Source: Branchiostoma floridae (Eukaryota > Chordata > Leptocardii > Amphioxiformes > Branchiostomatidae). Taken from it: a stretch of 47,437 bases of DNA. The notes under the pieces were generated by a model. The model was not told the origin of the DNA and searched no databases. It worked only from the letters and a program-made list of their open reading frames with translations. Every line of letters begins with the position of its first letter. The stretch's first letter is position 1. Positions 46,301-47,437 of this stretch are shown here, one piece after another. The stretch is taken from contig NC_049980.1 in the NCBI RefSeq assembly GCF_000003815.2, forward strand, positions 21,642,762-21,690,198, given 5' to 3'. Position numbers and translations under genes: made by a program.

Positions 46301-47437
46301 TGGGCGAGAGTCTGTCTTATTGGCAACAAAAACTGAACAGTCGTCTCCCTCCCAGCCAGGTGCACAGGTGGAGCAGTCTGTTGTCTCTGACCAGGCTGCA
46401 TCACATTCACACTGACCATTGGATGGGTTACAGGTGCCATGGCTGTTACATGTGTTGATGGTACCACCTGGACACAGGTTGGAACAGTCTGTGCCCCAGT
46501 ATCCCTCATGGCATGTGCAGTTACCACTCTCTTGGTCCACAACACCAAACAAACATGTTGGAGTAGGATCTATTGGGGCATATGGCAACTCCAGTTCAGC
46601 TTGACAGTAGGAGGAATATGCATGTATTGCATGGGTACCAGAATCCAGATTGTGGGAATTTTGGATGTCTTGGATGCACAGCACCAGATAGAACTCTTTC
46701 ACACTGGCACCAAGAGGGCTGCAGGAACTGAGCAGCGAGGCAGTGTTGACAAGGTCTCTGCAGTATTCCTCAGCAATGGTGACCGAAATTTGATTGGTTG
46801 GTAGGATGGCATGTGTGAAATCCCAGAGAGGATGTACTGATGAGGTTACTGTCAGTGCATAGTGAGCGGAAGAGATCCACCAGGTTGGTCCCCCGGTGGA
46901 GGGTAGCAGTATGTTGTGACCATGTATCGTATCTTGCACAACTGTGCCCCACCCCTCAGAGAACTGCCACAGACCAGACACTCCATGAACTGAGACTTCA
47001 AATGCCATTTCTGCATTTTGCACGACTTCGTAGATGGAAAACACTCTGTCCCAGATGACGAGCTTGTCGATCTGTCCTACAAAGTGCATTGTTGGAGGAC
47101 TGCCCACTGATGGGTCAGTGCCATACTGCCATTGGCCAAGAGCAATTGTGCCAGTTGGAAGGAAGAAGCCGGCACCAATCACAAATGATGTTCCTTCCAC
47201 ATGACCGTTGTGGTGTATGATGTAGATGGTGCAGCCACCCGTCACACGCTCATAGGTCACTGCCACATGGGTCCACTCCTTGTTGATGATATTTACATGA
47301 GTATCGTAGACATGACTGCCATAGTGTATCTGTAGTGTTCCTGAACAGGTGACTGCAAAAGGTAGGCTGTCTGCATATGAGAATACAGTTCCACCATTTG
47401 CAATGATGTTCTCTGGGCGGAAAAAATAGTTCCCGAG
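27799..47437 (-). CDS. Giant modular type I membrane protein, 5' end beyond window
   Basis: Minus-strand exons: 47437(open)-42431, 42193-41136, 40975-40878, 40589-40325, 39898-39726, 39488-39342, 39196-31641, 31355-31086, 30894-30727, 30481-30308, 30045-29949, 29601-29144, 28956-28696, 28379-28299, 27888-27799 (stop TAA). They total 15903 bp, exactly 5300 codons plus stop, with every junction GT-AG and in phase. The ectodomain repeats a module of VWD-like, LamG/concanavalin-like, Cys/helical (C8-like) and EGF-pair segments; then one transmembrane helix and a 532-aa tail. Many N-x-S/T sites fit an extracellular location. The N-terminus and signal peptide are outside the window. I do not recognise a named orthologue; VWDE and other VWD/EGF proteins share pieces but not, to my knowledge, this unit. 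Likely an adhesion or recognition receptor, by inference only. Confidence 0.9.
31641..31721 (-). other. Transmembrane helix
   Basis: About 27 hydrophobic residues (LPLWVIILIVIVVCLIVF and on, with several Cys) follow the last Cys/helical domain and precede a Lys/Arg-rich stretch (KKKNKKRK) at the start of the next exon. This is the classic stop-transfer pattern, placing the modules outside and the tail in the cytoplasm. The Cys residues at the inner face could be palmitoylated (inference). Confidence 0.93.
31641..39196 (-). other. 7556-bp single exon with four modules and the membrane helix
   Basis: The acceptor TTGCAG is just before 39196 and the donor TTT|GTAAGT lies after 31641. There is no intron or stop across 2518 codons. 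It begins inside an EGF (GPCNGFGKCDAGTGVC) and ends just inside the membrane. Such exon length is exceptional for a gene whose other exons are 81-460 bp. Confidence 0.93.
40402..40422 (-). other. Furin-like cleavage site in the ectodomain
   Basis: The peptide RSRRSKR followed by DT lies in exon 40589-40325, between the LamG and the Cys/helical part of the fourth module in the window. It fits R-x-K/R-R. I see no comparable site between these domains in the other modules. Cleavage would give a heterodimer if both parts stay bound. Confidence 0.6.
41700..41810 (-). other. Ser/Thr/Pro-rich linker in the fourth module
   Basis: After the VWD-like part the protein reads AVTTPSPSAPTAAPTSTSG and on through VSITTSVS, a mucin-like stretch that the other modules lack. 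It would be O-glycosylated and extended. It lies in the same module that has the furin-like site and the extra introns. Confidence 0.7.

Larger units (their letters stand above)
31750..47437 (-). repeat. Array of seven complete plus one partial protein modules of about 620 aa
   Basis: Approximate module starts, judged by the VWD-like opening (such as CKVFGQGHFTAFDG or CSIFGSGYYTLFDG), are 46300, 44455, 42540, 39020, 37055, 35200 and 33320. A partial module enters from the right edge in its LamG domain. Each LamG part has a W-N-Q strand, then G-T-L-A-F/I-G-Q-W, then F.G.IDE.RIW, and ends in LW.F.EG.G. Each C8-like part has C..L....L...C.........FY..C..D, then a YC. EGF pairs carry CPGG..N.CN.HG.C, C.C...W and C..GW.G.DCS. 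The later VWD openings (modules at 37055, 35200, 33320) lose the first Cys. The last module lacks an EGF pair and leads to the membrane helix. Confidence 0.88.

Noticed and set aside
31614-47266. Two or more separate genes in the giant region, each starting at an internal Met
   Set aside because: The frame is open upstream of both apparent starts, the small exons between them have matching phases, and modules continue across the junctions.
38939-47437. Teneurin or laminin identity for the giant protein
   Set aside because: EGF and LamG pieces are shared, but there are no YD repeats or laminin N-terminal domains, and the VWD-like and C8-like parts do not belong in those families.
1-47437. CRISPR array, prophage or bacterial operon
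   Set aside because: The tandem arrays have no unique spacers, and the genes have spliceosomal introns; this is animal nuclear DNA.

Overview
This window looks like nuclear DNA from an invertebrate deuterostome, most likely an amphioxus (Branchiostoma). The evidence is intron-rich genes with GT-AG introns, a single animal-type SWEET1 sugar transporter, a POLR2M (Gdown1) orthologue, a stand-alone EgtD-type methyltransferase, tRNA-derived SINEs, and many short tandem and inverted repeats. The species assignment is inference; the gene models were built by hand from reading frames, splice sites and phase agreement.

Layout. 1-7330 holds no recognisable gene. It has a 40-bp minisatellite with a 532-bp higher-order period (1-1570), a 37-bp palindromic satellite (2839-3115), a perfect 66-bp palindrome (5621-5686) and a full-length tRNA-derived SINE on the minus strand (5777-6288). 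7331-12416 (+) is a ten-exon D-threonine aldolase-like PLP enzyme of 373 aa. Its first exon carries an in-frame 81-bp tandem duplication that copies both the PLP-lysine motif and the splice donor. 13388-17263 (-) is a complete six-exon SWEET1 sugar transporter of 210 aa. Its 2-kb first intron contains a 1278-bp terminal-inverted-repeat transposon. 17697-19358 (+) is a four-exon POLR2M/Gdown1 gene of 247 aa, head-to-head with SWEET1 across a 433-bp promoter containing a YY1-like site.

23459-26172 (+) is the 3' part of a histidine-N-methyltransferase-like (EgtD family) gene. One coding block of this gene (25219-25293) reads on the minus strand. A local inversion of about 111 bp (25183-25293) appears to split an exon; undoing it restores frame and splice phase exactly. 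This is a real inversion allele, a dying gene or an assembly error.

27799 to the right edge (-) is one giant gene, continuing past the window. It encodes at least 5300 aa of a type I membrane protein: an ectodomain of seven complete modules plus one partial module (VWD-like, LamG/concanavalin-like, C8-like Cys/helical, EGF pair; about 620 aa each), one transmembrane helix and a 532-aa cytoplasmic tail. Modules are packed into two enormous exons (7556 bp and at least 5007 bp) on either side of a single module that is split into several small exons and carries a furin-like site. I do not recognise a named family for this architecture; it is the best candidate for an undescribed system here.

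The five genes have no obvious shared pathway; this is ordinary animal gene neighbourhood rather than an operon. The strongest items for follow-up are the microinversion, the duplicated splice donor, and the giant modular receptor.
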